Origin: Roseibium sediminis
GTDB lineage: Bacteria > Pseudomonadota > Alphaproteobacteria > Rhizobiales > Stappiaceae
Length of the DNA: 64,000 bases
Direction of reading: 5' to 3'
Assembly (NCBI RefSeq): GCF_008711325.1
Contig: NZ_VXDB01000009.1
Span: 1 to 64,000, forward strand
Positions 1 through 7,988 of this stretch are shown here, one piece after another (positions within the stretch are counted from its first letter, which is position 1; each line of letters starts with the position of its first letter). Below the pieces are notes generated by a model, which was not told where the DNA came from, did no database searches, and saw only the letters and a list, made by a program, of their open reading frames with translations. The translations under genes were made by a program, and so were the position numbers.

Positions 1-58
1 CCAAGATCAAGCCGCCGCATGACGCTCGCCTGGACACCAGATTTGACAATAGCTCGGT

Positions 59-820
59 GTGATCGGCGGGGCGGCGACTGCGGCTGACTGTGGTGGGCCG
101 AACGAGGCGTGTCAGCTTGAAAGCGGACGCTCCTATCATGTGCTGGCGCCAGACGGATGGGATGGTGTCAGCAAGCTGCCTGTGCTGATGCATTTTCATG
201 GATGGGGGCGGACGGGCGCCGATCCTGTTCGCAATGACCGGATTGCCGGGGCTACGCGCACGCGCGGCGTGCTGCTCGTTTCCCCGAACGGCCTGCGAAA
301 AAGCTGGAACTTCTGGGCGGAGCGGTCAGACGATATCGGCTTTGCAAGTGAGGTTCTGGCTGATGTGGCGAAGCGGTATCCGCTGGACAGGAGCCGGATC
401 TATCTCTCGGGATATTCCTATGGGTCTGCGATGGCGTGGCGTTATTCCTGCCAGAATGGAGCGGGCGTTGCCGCCCTGCTTGGTATTGCAGGAACATTGG
501 ATCAGCAAGAGACCTGTCCTGAAGCTCCAGGGGAAGTGCGCCATGTCCATGGCTTGAAAGACACGGTGATGGACTTTCCGTATGGGTCGGATGGAGACAC
601 GGACTACCCGGTGCATTTGTGGCGGCAAAGGCTGGGTTGCGGCGAAGCGAGCGATGACTATCGCTGGACTGCCGAAGGCGGTCTGTCGTTCGACAGAACT
701 GTCTGGACCGACTGCTCAGCCGGTTCGGTTCGCCTTGATCTTCACGAGGGCGGACATCTCATTCCGCGGGGATGGTTGGCCCGGCAACTGGATGAGCTTC
801 TGGGCCAACCTTCCAGATAG
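59..820 (+). CDS. PHB-depolymerase-like alpha/beta hydrolase (esterase), possibly lacking its signal peptide
   Basis: The 253-residue protein resembles the LpqC/polyhydroxybutyrate-depolymerase esterase group (alpha/beta-hydrolase fold, normally secreted). Visible features are an early HFHGWG oxyanion-type motif, the nucleophile elbow GYSYGS, a late Asp in HGLKDTVMD and a catalytic-type His in EGGHLIPRGW, so the core looks intact. The start is a GTG. The N-terminus, GGAATAADCGGPNEAC, looks like the end of a cleaved signal peptide without its basic and hydrophobic parts, and in-frame stops lie at 20 and 50. The true signal peptide may therefore be lost by a frameshift, or the start may be misplaced. 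The natural substrate cannot be told from sequence; a feruloyl or acetylxylan esterase is as possible as a PHB depolymerase. Confidence 0.75.
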   Translation: MIGGAATAADCGGPNEACQLESGRSYHVLAPDGWDGVSKLPVLMHFHGWGRTGADPVRNDRIAGATRTRGVLLVSPNGLRKSWNFWAERSDDIGFASEVLADVAKRYPLDRSRIYLSGYSYGSAMAWRYSCQNGAGVAALLGIAGTLDQQETCPEAPGEVRHVHGLKDTVMDFPYGSDGDTDYPVHLWRQRLGCGEASDDYRWTAEGGLSFDRTVWTDCSAGSVRLDLHEGGHLIPRGWLARQLDELLGQPSR

Positions 821-827
821 TCTGCCG

Positions 828-1163
828 TTAAGCCTTCTGGCCCGGGTTCATCAGTCCAAGAAGAACACGATGCACCAGCCATGCAATGAAACCAGCCGCA
901 CAAAGGGCGGCAATTGCGGCCAGAGAGTCGCCCAGAAGTTCATAGGGCATTGGCATTGTGGCGGTGAACACACCGATGATGGAGGCGACCAGCGCGCCGG
1001 TAAGCAGCGCGCCAAGCATCATGCGCATGACGTCGCCGTTCAGCCATGAGGGCACTTTAAGGGACGCGTAGAGATCGCCCAATGCCATGTAGCAGAAGAT
1101 GGTGAGCGTAAAGGCTGCGCCTGCAAGCAGCAGGGAACTGTAGGATGTAAGGGCGGAAACCAT
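828..1163 (-). CDS. small three-helix membrane protein, unknown function
   Basis: A hypothetical inner-membrane protein of 111 residues with about three hydrophobic segments (roughly residues 9-30, 48-68 and 80-102) and a short basic tail. No family was recognised. I chose the ATG at 1163 because the protein then starts just before its first helix; AGGA lies about ten bases upstream of it. An in-frame ATG at 1244 would add 27 polar residues containing two Cys, but no ribosome-binding site precedes it. The gene converges with the upstream esterase, with only 7 bases between their ends. Confidence 0.6.
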   Translation of the reverse strand: MVSALTSYSSLLLAGAAFTLTIFCYMALGDLYASLKVPSWLNGDVMRMMLGALLTGALVASIIGVFTATMPMPYELLGDSLAAIAALCAAGFIAWLVHRVLLGLMNPGQKA

Positions 1164-1533
1164 TTGACGAAGGTCCTGGGCACCTTGGCCCGATACGCGA
1201 CGAGCTTTCGCGCAAAGCTGCGGACAGGTGCCGGTCTTCTTCATGTCACTTGGTCGGAAGGTCCGGCCAGTTGGTGCTCTGCCCGCCTTGTTTATCTTGT
1301 GGATCGGGGCGAGGAACTCAGAAGTGGCAGTGTGTCAGCGGCTATATTTTCTGCCGAAATCCGTCCTTTCGCAAGCCTCTGAACATGCCCTTGGCACGAG
1401 TATATTTTTGTATCAGCGCTGGAAAGCGTCATGGATTCGCCGGAATTCGCGAGGCAGACGGGAAAATCCGCTGTTTTGGCGATAGGTCAACGATCGAGAC
1501 GAGTAACGACAATCGAAAAGTCGCTATTGAAGT

Positions 1534-1555
1534 ACGGTAATATAATACCGTTTTT
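1534..1555 (+). terminator. AT-rich hairpin followed by T-run (terminator or operator)
   Basis: ACGGTA at 1534-1539 pairs exactly with TACCGT at 1546-1551 across a six-base loop, and five T follow. It could end an unannotated short transcript from the left or act as an operator. The stem is short for a terminator. Confidence 0.35.
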
Positions 1556-1607
1556 GTAAGCCGTTGAAAATGCAGTATTATTTAATGCATCTTCCAGATA
1601 AACGTGC

Positions 1608-1636
1608 TTGACGGACTTTTGGGCTCGGCGTATAAG
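1608..1636 (+). promoter_or_regulatory. sigma-70-type promoter of rplM-rpsI
   Basis: TTGACG at 1608-1613 and TATAAG at 1631-1636 are separated by 17 bases, a near-consensus housekeeping promoter. Transcription would start near 1643, giving a leader of about 80 bases before rplM. Confidence 0.75.
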
Positions 1637-1655
1637 CTCCCTCGAACGAATTTGA

Positions 1656-1697
1656 GGCCCGTTCCTTCGGCATATTGCCGAGCGGGCCCTTTTCTTT
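1656..1697 (+). promoter_or_regulatory. terminator-like hairpin in the rplM leader (candidate attenuator)
   Basis: GGCCCG at 1656-1661 pairs with CGGGCC at 1683-1688. Inside it CGGCA (1668-1672) pairs with TGCCG (1676-1680). The T-rich run TTTTCTTT follows at 1690-1697, only 25 bases before the rplM start. Placed inside the transcribed leader, it looks like an intrinsic terminator used for attenuation or autoregulation of the ribosomal protein operon. It could instead end upstream transcription. Confidence 0.55.
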
Positions 1698-1722
1698 AAC
1701 CGATCAAATACGGATCAATCTC

Positions 1723-2193
1723 ATGAAGACCTTCTCTGCCAAGCCGGCCGAGGTCGAGAAAAAGTGGATCGTGATCGACGCAGAAGGCATGGTTGTTGGC
1801 CGTTTGGCTGCATACATCGCCAACCATCTGCGCGGCAAGCATCTGCCGACCTACACGCCGCATGTCGACTGTGGTGACAACGTTATCGTTATCAACGCTG
1901 ACAAGGTTATCCTGACCGGCCGAAAGTACGAAAACAAGAAGTACTACTGGCACACCGGCCATCCGGGCGGCATCAAGGAGCGTACAGCTCGCCAGATCAT
2001 CGAGGGCCGCTTCCCGGAGCGCGTTCTTGAGAAAGCCGTTCAGCGCATGATGCCAGGCGGTCCGCTGTCCAACAAGCAGCTGTCCAACCTGCGTGTTTAC
2101 GCTGGCCCGACCCACCCGCATGAAGCTCAGTCGCCGGTTCTGGTTGACGTAAAGAGCCTGAATGCCAAGAACGACGGATTGAGGGCAAACTAA
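1723..2193 (+). CDS. rplM: 50S ribosomal protein L13
   Basis: L13 binds 23S rRNA early in large-subunit assembly. The 156-residue protein has the family hallmarks: [16 protein letters not shown] near the N-terminus, [29 protein letters not shown] and [13 protein letters not shown] near the C-terminus. The ATG at 1723 gives the usual alphaproteobacterial start [10 protein letters not shown]; an earlier in-frame start would lie inside the leader hairpin. Its stop overlaps the rpsI start (TAATG), so the two are translationally coupled, as in most bacteria. Confidence 0.98.
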   Translation: MKTFSAKPAEVEKKWIVIDAEGMVVGRLAAYIANHLRGKHLPTYTPHVDCGDNVIVINADKVILTGRKYENKKYYWHTGHPGGIKERTARQIIEGRFPERVLEKAVQRMMPGGPLSNKQLSNLRVYAGPTHPHEAQSPVLVDVKSLNAKNDGLRAN

Positions 2194-2669
2194 TGGCTGA
2201 GCTGCAATCTTTGGAAGAATTGGGCGGCGCTGTTGGCACTGCTGCCCCGGAAGCTCCGGTTCATGTTCAGAAGCTGGACGCTCAAGGCCGCGCCTATGCA
2301 ACGGGCAAGCGTAAAGACGCTATTGCACGTGTTTGGGTGAAGCCGGGCTCTGGCAAGATCATCGTGAACAAGAAGGACTTCACCGAGTACTTCGCACGTC
2401 CGGTCCTGCAGATGATCCTGCAACAGCCGATCGCTCTGACAGATCGCTCTGGCCAGTACGACATCATCGCCACTGTTGTTGGTGGTGGTCTGTCCGGTCA
2501 GGCCGGTGCTGTTCGTCACGGCATCTCCAAGGCTCTGACTCACTACGAGCCGGAACTGCGTTCGATCCTGAAGAAGAACGGCTTCCTCACTCGCGACAGC
2601 CGTGTCGTCGAGCGTAAGAAGTTCGGTCGCGCAAAGGCTCGCAAGAGCTTCCAGTTCTCCAAGCGCTAA
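2193..2669 (+). CDS. rpsI: 30S ribosomal protein S9
   Basis: S9 contacts the P-site tRNA through its basic C-terminal tail. The 158-residue protein has an N-terminal extension of about 35 residues typical of alphaproteobacteria. The core follows, with [38 protein letters not shown], and the C-terminus ends in FQFSKR. It starts within the rplM stop codon and shares its promoter; a strong terminator follows. Confidence 0.98.
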   Translation: MAELQSLEELGGAVGTAAPEAPVHVQKLDAQGRAYATGKRKDAIARVWVKPGSGKIIVNKKDFTEYFARPVLQMILQQPIALTDRSGQYDIIATVVGGGLSGQAGAVRHGISKALTHYEPELRSILKKNGFLTRDSRVVERKKFGRAKARKSFQFSKR

Positions 2670-2699
2670 TCGCTGGACCAACTGGTTTCAAATTCGAAG

Positions 2700-2730
2700 A
2701 ACCCGCGGGAGCAATCCGGCGGGTTTTTTG
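2700..2730 (+). terminator. intrinsic terminator of rplM-rpsI
   Basis: AACCCGC at 2700-2706 pairs with GCGGGTT at 2719-2725 over a 12-base loop, followed by a run of six T. Confidence 0.85.
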
Positions 2731-2942
2731 TTTGGCTTTGGTTTGCCGTTGTATTGGCATCGCGTAAAGGCTGGCTGATCTGGAATTGCAAGCCGGGAGA
2801 TTGTTCATGCCGGGGTATTGCTCCCGCTATGTTGAGGGAATACCTGTCGCTGCCGTATGAAATTGATTTCAAAGCGCGAACCTGAAATACGTTATGCAAC
2901 TTTTGATTGTTTTACGTGTTGGTCCTTGCAGGAGTTATTTGC

Positions 2943-3593
2943 GTGTATTTCATAGGGATTGTTTGGGCGATCATTGCGCCGGTCATGTTGTTGCCGCTGA
3001 TTTTGCTCGTAGCGCTTGTGATGCGTCCTTTGGGGCGGAAATGGGCGTTGTCCGTTGCGACCGTTTTGGTTTTGGCGCCTGTAATTTATATCTATTCCCA
3101 AGATCTGGCCGAATTCAAAGCCACTTGCACGGGCGTCAGCCCTCCGACAATTGCTGATCGTGCGACCGCTGAAGGAATTTACCTCAACTCCGGAACAGCC
3201 AATAGTTTCGGCAACAGGTATCTTCGTGAGGAGGGGTTTAGCTGGTTGGAACGTCAGGATATTTACGACCGCTCCACCTTTGTTCGAGTGACCCTTGATC
3301 CGGACAATCGGCCAAGTGGAGAAAAAATCCCGGCCATCACCGCGCGATATGAAGTCAGGGAGCTTTTTGAACAACGACCGCCTGATCTCAGCGTGTCCTT
3401 GACCGAGATTGTAGACAGGCAAACGGGTCTTGTAATGGCGCGTGCTGAGCAGGTTCGGTTTGGTGGAGGCCGGATGAAATGGGTTCTGGGCGCTCATGGG
3501 AGTGGGAAATGCCCCGACCCACGGTTTGCGCCCGATTTTTTCCATGACTATTACCATCTGGCCCGCAATACCTTGCGACCGGATACAAAATAA
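2943..3593 (+). CDS. membrane-anchored protein of unknown function
   Basis: Not recognised. The 216-residue product has two hydrophobic stretches in its first 60 residues, then a soluble, presumably periplasmic, domain of about 150 residues containing two Cys (in FKATCTGVS and GSGKCPDPRF) that could form a disulfide. I chose GTG at 2943 because GCAGGAG sits 8 bases upstream; a TTG at 2907 would add 12 hydrophobic residues. The gene stands alone between the rpsI terminator and the acyltransferase pair. Confidence 0.55.
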   Translation: MYFIGIVWAIIAPVMLLPLILLVALVMRPLGRKWALSVATVLVLAPVIYIYSQDLAEFKATCTGVSPPTIADRATAEGIYLNSGTANSFGNRYLREEGFSWLERQDIYDRSTFVRVTLDPDNRPSGEKIPAITARYEVRELFEQRPPDLSVSLTEIVDRQTGLVMARAEQVRFGGGRMKWVLGAHGSGKCPDPRFAPDFFHDYYHLARNTLRPDTK

Positions 3594-3798
3594 CTCCTCC
3601 GGAGAAGTCTGTATCTAAAGTTCGAATGTAAGCAGGAGCATCTCAAAACGAATGGCCTGCCAGATTGTTCAAGTTATTTCTGTTCCTGCCCTCGTAAAAT
3701 ATTACAGGCCTTAACCATACCGCTTAAGCGTCATGCAAGACCTTGAGGCTACAACTGGGAATGGTTGAGGCTTTGAAGTCTGGCAGTGACGGGGGCAT

Positions 3799-5946
3799 AT
3801 GGAGTATCGGCGCGAAATAGATGGCCTGCGGGCCGTTGCGGTGGTGCCGGTTGTCCTGTTTCACGGCGGGGTGTCGCTGTTTTCCGGCGGCTTTGCCGGT
3901 GTGGACGTCTTTTTTGTCATTTCCGGCTATCTCATCACCGCGCTGATCCTTCAGGACCTCGAGAGAGGACAGTTTTCCCTTTCCCGTTTCTATGAACGTC
4001 GCGCTCGGCGCATACTGCCAGCTTTGCTGGTGATGCTGTTTGTCAGTTTTGTTCTGGCCTGGCTGTGGATGCCACCCAGCCAGATGAGCTTTTTCTCCAG
4101 GTCGCTCGCCGCTGTGGCGCTCTTTGCCTCCAACATCTTCTTCTGGCGGGAAAGCGGATATTTCGATGTCGAATCGCAGACGAGCCCGCTGCTCCATACG
4201 TGGAGCCTTGCCGTTGAGGAGCAGTTCTACATCCTGTTTCCGCTGGTGTTGTTGTTCGGGTGGCGGTTCGGGCGGAACCGGGTGTTCTGGGCGCTGGTGA
4301 TCGTTGCGGCGATCAGCCTTCTCTTGACCGAATATGGCTGGAGATACCGGGCCTGGGCGAATTTCTACCTCTTGCCAACCCGGTTGTGGGAACTGCTCGC
4401 CGGGAGCCTCTGCGCCTTCTGGCTGGTCGGACGCAAGACGCAAGGCAACAACCTGCTGGGACTTGTTGGCCTGGCCGCAGTCGTCTCCTCGTTCTTCCTG
4501 TTCGACAAGACAACCCCATTTCCATCCTTCTGGACGGTTCTGCCGGTAGGTGGCACGGTCCTGCTTATCCTTTACGGAACCAAGGCGACGTGGGCGGCGC
4601 GCGTTCTGTCTGTGAGACCGCTCGTTGGCATCGGCCTGATCAGCTACAGTGTCTACCTGTGGCATCAGCCGCTGCTTGCCTTTCTGCGCATTCGTTCTCT
4701 CGGCGAGCCTTCGCAGGACGCTCTTTTGGTGGCTGCGCTGCTGAGTTTCCCGATTGCTTGGATCAGTTGGCGGCTGGTGGAGCAACCGTTTAGGAGAAGA
4801 CCCGATCCGTCACGCCAGACACCTGCTGCGCGGCGCATATTTGCCATGGGTGGGGCGGGGCTTGCCGGTTTTCTTCTGGTGGCGAGCCTTGGCTGGATGT
4901 CTGACGGCTATCGGTTCCGCTTTGACCCGGCTCTTGCAGCCATTGATGCGGCCAGAAGCGATGTCGCCCCGCTGATTTCGGATTGTTATCTGGAGCCACC
5001 CGCAGCCGGGGGCATGAAACTCGGTCCAATGCCGCGCCCGGCCTGCACCTTTCCCGCATCCGACGGGTCCGTCGATGTTGCGATCATTGGCGACAGCCAT
5101 GCCCTGACATTCTCATCCAAAGTGATCGAGGAGCTTCGGCGAGGTGATGTTGGTGTCACCACCATGTCCTTTGCCGCCTGCGTTCCCTTCGAAGGCTACT
5201 GGCATTCCCGGGCCCGGTGTGACGAGCCGGTGGCCGAGCTGGTCAACTACATCCTGTCGAGTGACATAAAGACCGTTGTTCTGGCAGGACGCTATGCGCT
5301 CTACACGCGCGATGATCCGTTCAATAATGGCGTCGGCGGCATAGAGCCCGAGCACATGGGCCCGAAATACTTCACCAACCCGCTGCTTGAGGGGGACTAC
5401 GAGAAGACCCTCGTGCCCAACATGCTCCATGTCATGCAGGAGGGGATCAGCAAGTATCTCGACGGAGGCAAGAACCTGGTACTGGTCTATCCTGTGCCGG
5501 AATCGGGCTGGTCCGTTCCCGATCGCTACTTCAAGGAACGTCTCTTCAATGACGGCGCTCAGGAGCTTTCCTTTCCCATGGAGGCGTTCCTGAAACGCAA
5601 TGAAGATGTGATTGGCTTCTTTGACAGCCTTGATCATCCGCACCTGAAAAAGGTACGTCCGCAGGATGTTCTGTGCTCCAGCGAGGAGGGGCGGTGTCTC
5701 AACGCTGTTGGAGAGAACGTGTACTATTATGACGACGACCATCTGTCGAATGCAGGTGCTGCGCTGCTTGTCCAGCCGATCGTTCAACCGGTTCTGGACA
5801 CACTCGGCCGCAAGTCCGAAATGCTTGTCGCAGAAGTTCCCGGCAAGCGGGCGTCAGATACGTTTGCTGCCAGCTGGGTGATGCGGCTTACCCCCATTTA
5901 TGTTGAAGAAATTGGCTTTTTGAATGAATTATCGGCGCGAAATTGA
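3799..5946 (+). CDS. membrane O-acyltransferase (acyltransferase 3 family) with C-terminal SGNH domain, copy 1
   Basis: This OafA/OatA-like enzyme probably moves acyl groups, often acetyl, across the inner membrane onto a surface polysaccharide or peptidoglycan. The first 340 or so residues form the polytopic domain: YRREIDGLRAVAVVPVVLFH carries the catalytic-type His, followed by GGFAGVDVFFVISGYLIT, RRARRILPAL and HTWSLAVEEQFYILFP. A periplasmic SGNH-hydrolase-like domain follows, with GDSH at residues 431-434 and a late DDDHLS at about 645-650 as its Ser/Asp-His. The length of 715 residues is normal for the fused form. The gene overlaps its tandem paralogue by 23 bases. The acceptor is unknown; no glycan biosynthesis genes are nearby. 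Confidence 0.9.
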   Translation: MEYRREIDGLRAVAVVPVVLFHGGVSLFSGGFAGVDVFFVISGYLITALILQDLERGQFSLSRFYERRARRILPALLVMLFVSFVLAWLWMPPSQMSFFSRSLAAVALFASNIFFWRESGYFDVESQTSPLLHTWSLAVEEQFYILFPLVLLFGWRFGRNRVFWALVIVAAISLLLTEYGWRYRAWANFYLLPTRLWELLAGSLCAFWLVGRKTQGNNLLGLVGLAAVVSSFFLFDKTTPFPSFWTVLPVGGTVLLILYGTKATWAARVLSVRPLVGIGLISYSVYLWHQPLLAFLRIRSLGEPSQDALLVAALLSFPIAWISWRLVEQPFRRRPDPSRQTPAARRIFAMGGAGLAGFLLVASLGWMSDGYRFRFDPALAAIDAARSDVAPLISDCYLEPPAAGGMKLGPMPRPACTFPASDGSVDVAIIGDSHALTFSSKVIEELRRGDVGVTTMSFAACVPFEGYWHSRARCDEPVAELVNYILSSDIKTVVLAGRYALYTRDDPFNNGVGGIEPEHMGPKYFTNPLLEGDYEKTLVPNMLHVMQEGISKYLDGGKNLVLVYPVPESGWSVPDRYFKERLFNDGAQELSFPMEAFLKRNEDVIGFFDSLDHPHLKKVRPQDVLCSSEEGRCLNAVGENVYYYDDDHLSNAGAALLVQPIVQPVLDTLGRKSEMLVAEVPGKRASDTFAASWVMRLTPIYVEEIGFLNELSARN

Positions 5947-7969
5947 TGGCCTGAGGGCTGTCGCCGTTCTGCCTGTAGTCCTGTTCCATGGCGGTTTTGA
6001 GTTCATCTCCGGCGGGTATGCCGGGGTGGATGTCTTCTTTGTCATTTCCGGGTATCTGATCACTGCATTGATCGTGCAGGATCTCGAAAAGGGTCGTTTC
6101 TCCATTCTGGAGTTCTACGAACGGCGTGCCCGGCGCATCCTGCCGGCGCTGTTCGTCATGCTGGCAGTCTGTAGCGTGATGGCGGCACTGTGGATGGCGC
6201 CGAGCCAGATGACCACCTATTCCAAGGCTCTAGCGTCAGTCGCACTCTTTGCGTCCAACATCTTCTTTTGGCGCAACAGCGGCTATTTCGACACCGGTTC
6301 TGAAAGCAATCCCTTGCTCCACACCTGGAGCCTTGCGGTTGAGGAACAGTTCTACATTCTCTTCCCGCTGTTTATGCTGGCAGCCTGGCGGTTCGGGCGT
6401 TCAAAGGTGTTCTGGACGCTGGTGCTGGCGGCACTGGTGAGCCTGCTGCTGACCGAGCCGGGGTGGCGGTTCAAGGCTTGGGCGAATTTCTATCTCCTGC
6501 CGACCCGTGCATGGGAGCTGCTCGCCGGTTCTCTATGTGCGCTCTGGCTGACCGCCAGACCGCAGCGGGAAAACGATTGGCTCGCCGCAGCGGGCCTTGC
6601 CGCGATTCTGGCCTCGTTTTTCCTCTTTGATCGCAACACGCCCTTTCCGTCATTTTGGACAGTGCTTCCGGTTGGTGGCACTGCCTTGCTGATCCTTTTT
6701 GCCGGACCTGCAACGCTGACCGGGCGTTTGTTGGCAATGAAACCCTTCGTCGGGATCGGCCTTGTCAGCTACAGCGTTTATCTGTGGCACCAGCCTCTGC
6801 TTGCCTTTCTTCGTATTCGCTCGCTTGATGCGCCGTCTGCAGAACTGCTGTTGGTCGCCGCGGTGATGTCGCTGCCGATCGGATATTTGAGCTGGCGATT
6901 TGTGGAGCAGCCCTGGCGCAAGGGGCAGGGTGCCCGGTTCCGCTCATTGTCGACTGCAAGGGTTCTCGGCTGCGCGCTCGCAGGGCTGATCGTTGTTGTT
7001 TCCCTCGGTGCCTGGGGAGCTGTCTCGCGCGGTTTCCCCGGCAGGTTCGATCCGGCCCTTGTGTCAATTGATAATGCCCGCAACGACACATCGCCGCTCA
7101 CGGATGCCTGTTACATCGAAACCCCGGCGGCTGGCGGCATTGATCTTGGTCCCTTACCGCGCCCGGAGTGCACTTATCCGGCAGCCGATGGATCTGTTGA
7201 CGTTGCAATTCTGGGCGATAGCCATGCCGAGGCCATTTCCTATCCGCTCATGCAAGATCTTAAGGACCAAGGCGTTGGTGTTACGACCCTGTCACTGGCC
7301 GCTTGCGTGCCGTTTGACGGCTATTGGCACACCAGAGCGCGCTGCGACGAGAGCGTCAAACAGGTGCTGGACTATGTGAAGAGCAGCTCGCTGAAGACCG
7401 TGATCCTCGCAGGTCGCTATTCGCTCTATGTCCGAGACGATGGTTTTGACAATGGTTTGGGCGGGGTTGAGCCGGACCAGATGGGGCCGAAGACTTTCGC
7501 CGATCCGCTGGTTTCAGGCTCGGGCGAGGCGGCAACCCTTGCCAACGGGCTCGACATGATGGCCCGCGGCGTGCGCTCCTATCTGGACATGGGCAAGACC
7601 GTCATTCTGGTCTATCCCATTCCTGAGGCGGGGTGGTCCGTTCCTGATCGCTATTTCAAGGAGCGTATGAGCTATCCGCAGGCAAGCGAACTCACCATCC
7701 CGATGCCGGTTTTTGAGGCGCGAAACGGTGATGTGATCCGGCATTTCGACGGGCTCAGTGACCCTAACCTTGCCAAGGTCGACCCGCGAAACGTGTTTTG
7801 CCGGAAGGAGGATGGGGTCTGCGTGAATGCCAGCGGAGATGACGTCTTCTATTACGACGATGACCATCTCAGCTTGACCGGAGCTCGGTTGCTGACCGGA
7901 GAAATTGTTCCACTCGTGCTCAATTCACTTGGCCGCAGGGTCGGGGAACAAGTCAGCGCTGTGCGGTAG
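5924..7969 (+). CDS. membrane O-acyltransferase (acyltransferase 3 family) with C-terminal SGNH domain, copy 2
   Basis: This is a close paralogue of the preceding gene (681 residues, same order of motifs, GDSH again at residues 431-434, DDDHLS near the end). It starts inside the last codons of copy 1. Both copies share long identical blocks in the membrane domain and in the SGNH domain (for example ACVPF and VPDRYFKER), so they arose by tandem duplication. Differences concentrate around residues 340-400 and near the C-terminus, which could mean different acceptor or acyl specificity. The pair is presumably one transcript. It converges with guaD across 19 bases, where I see no terminator. Confidence 0.9.
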   Translation: MNYRREIDGLRAVAVLPVVLFHGGFEFISGGYAGVDVFFVISGYLITALIVQDLEKGRFSILEFYERRARRILPALFVMLAVCSVMAALWMAPSQMTTYSKALASVALFASNIFFWRNSGYFDTGSESNPLLHTWSLAVEEQFYILFPLFMLAAWRFGRSKVFWTLVLAALVSLLLTEPGWRFKAWANFYLLPTRAWELLAGSLCALWLTARPQRENDWLAAAGLAAILASFFLFDRNTPFPSFWTVLPVGGTALLILFAGPATLTGRLLAMKPFVGIGLVSYSVYLWHQPLLAFLRIRSLDAPSAELLLVAAVMSLPIGYLSWRFVEQPWRKGQGARFRSLSTARVLGCALAGLIVVVSLGAWGAVSRGFPGRFDPALVSIDNARNDTSPLTDACYIETPAAGGIDLGPLPRPECTYPAADGSVDVAILGDSHAEAISYPLMQDLKDQGVGVTTLSLAACVPFDGYWHTRARCDESVKQVLDYVKSSSLKTVILAGRYSLYVRDDGFDNGLGGVEPDQMGPKTFADPLVSGSGEAATLANGLDMMARGVRSYLDMGKTVILVYPIPEAGWSVPDRYFKERMSYPQASELTIPMPVFEARNGDVIRHFDGLSDPNLAKVDPRNVFCRKEDGVCVNASGDDVFYYDDDHLSLTGARLLTGEIVPLVLNSLGRRVGEQVSAVR

Positions 7970-7988
7970 ACCACCGCCACCCAGTTTC

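Larger units (their letters stand above)
1164..1722. other. intergenic region upstream of rplM
   Basis: About 560 bases hold no convincing gene. The only structure seen lies in the right half: an AT-rich hairpin with a T-run near 1534, a sigma-70-like promoter at 1608-1636 and an attenuator-like hairpin at 1656-1697. Short open frames at 1164-1540 on the plus strand have no ribosome-binding sites and low-complexity, unfamily-like products, so they are not called. Confidence 0.5.

Noticed and set aside
3724-4785. 353-codon minus-strand open frame opposite the first acyltransferase
   Set aside because: Very rich in Gln, Lys and Pro and antisense to conserved membrane domain sequence; not gene-like.
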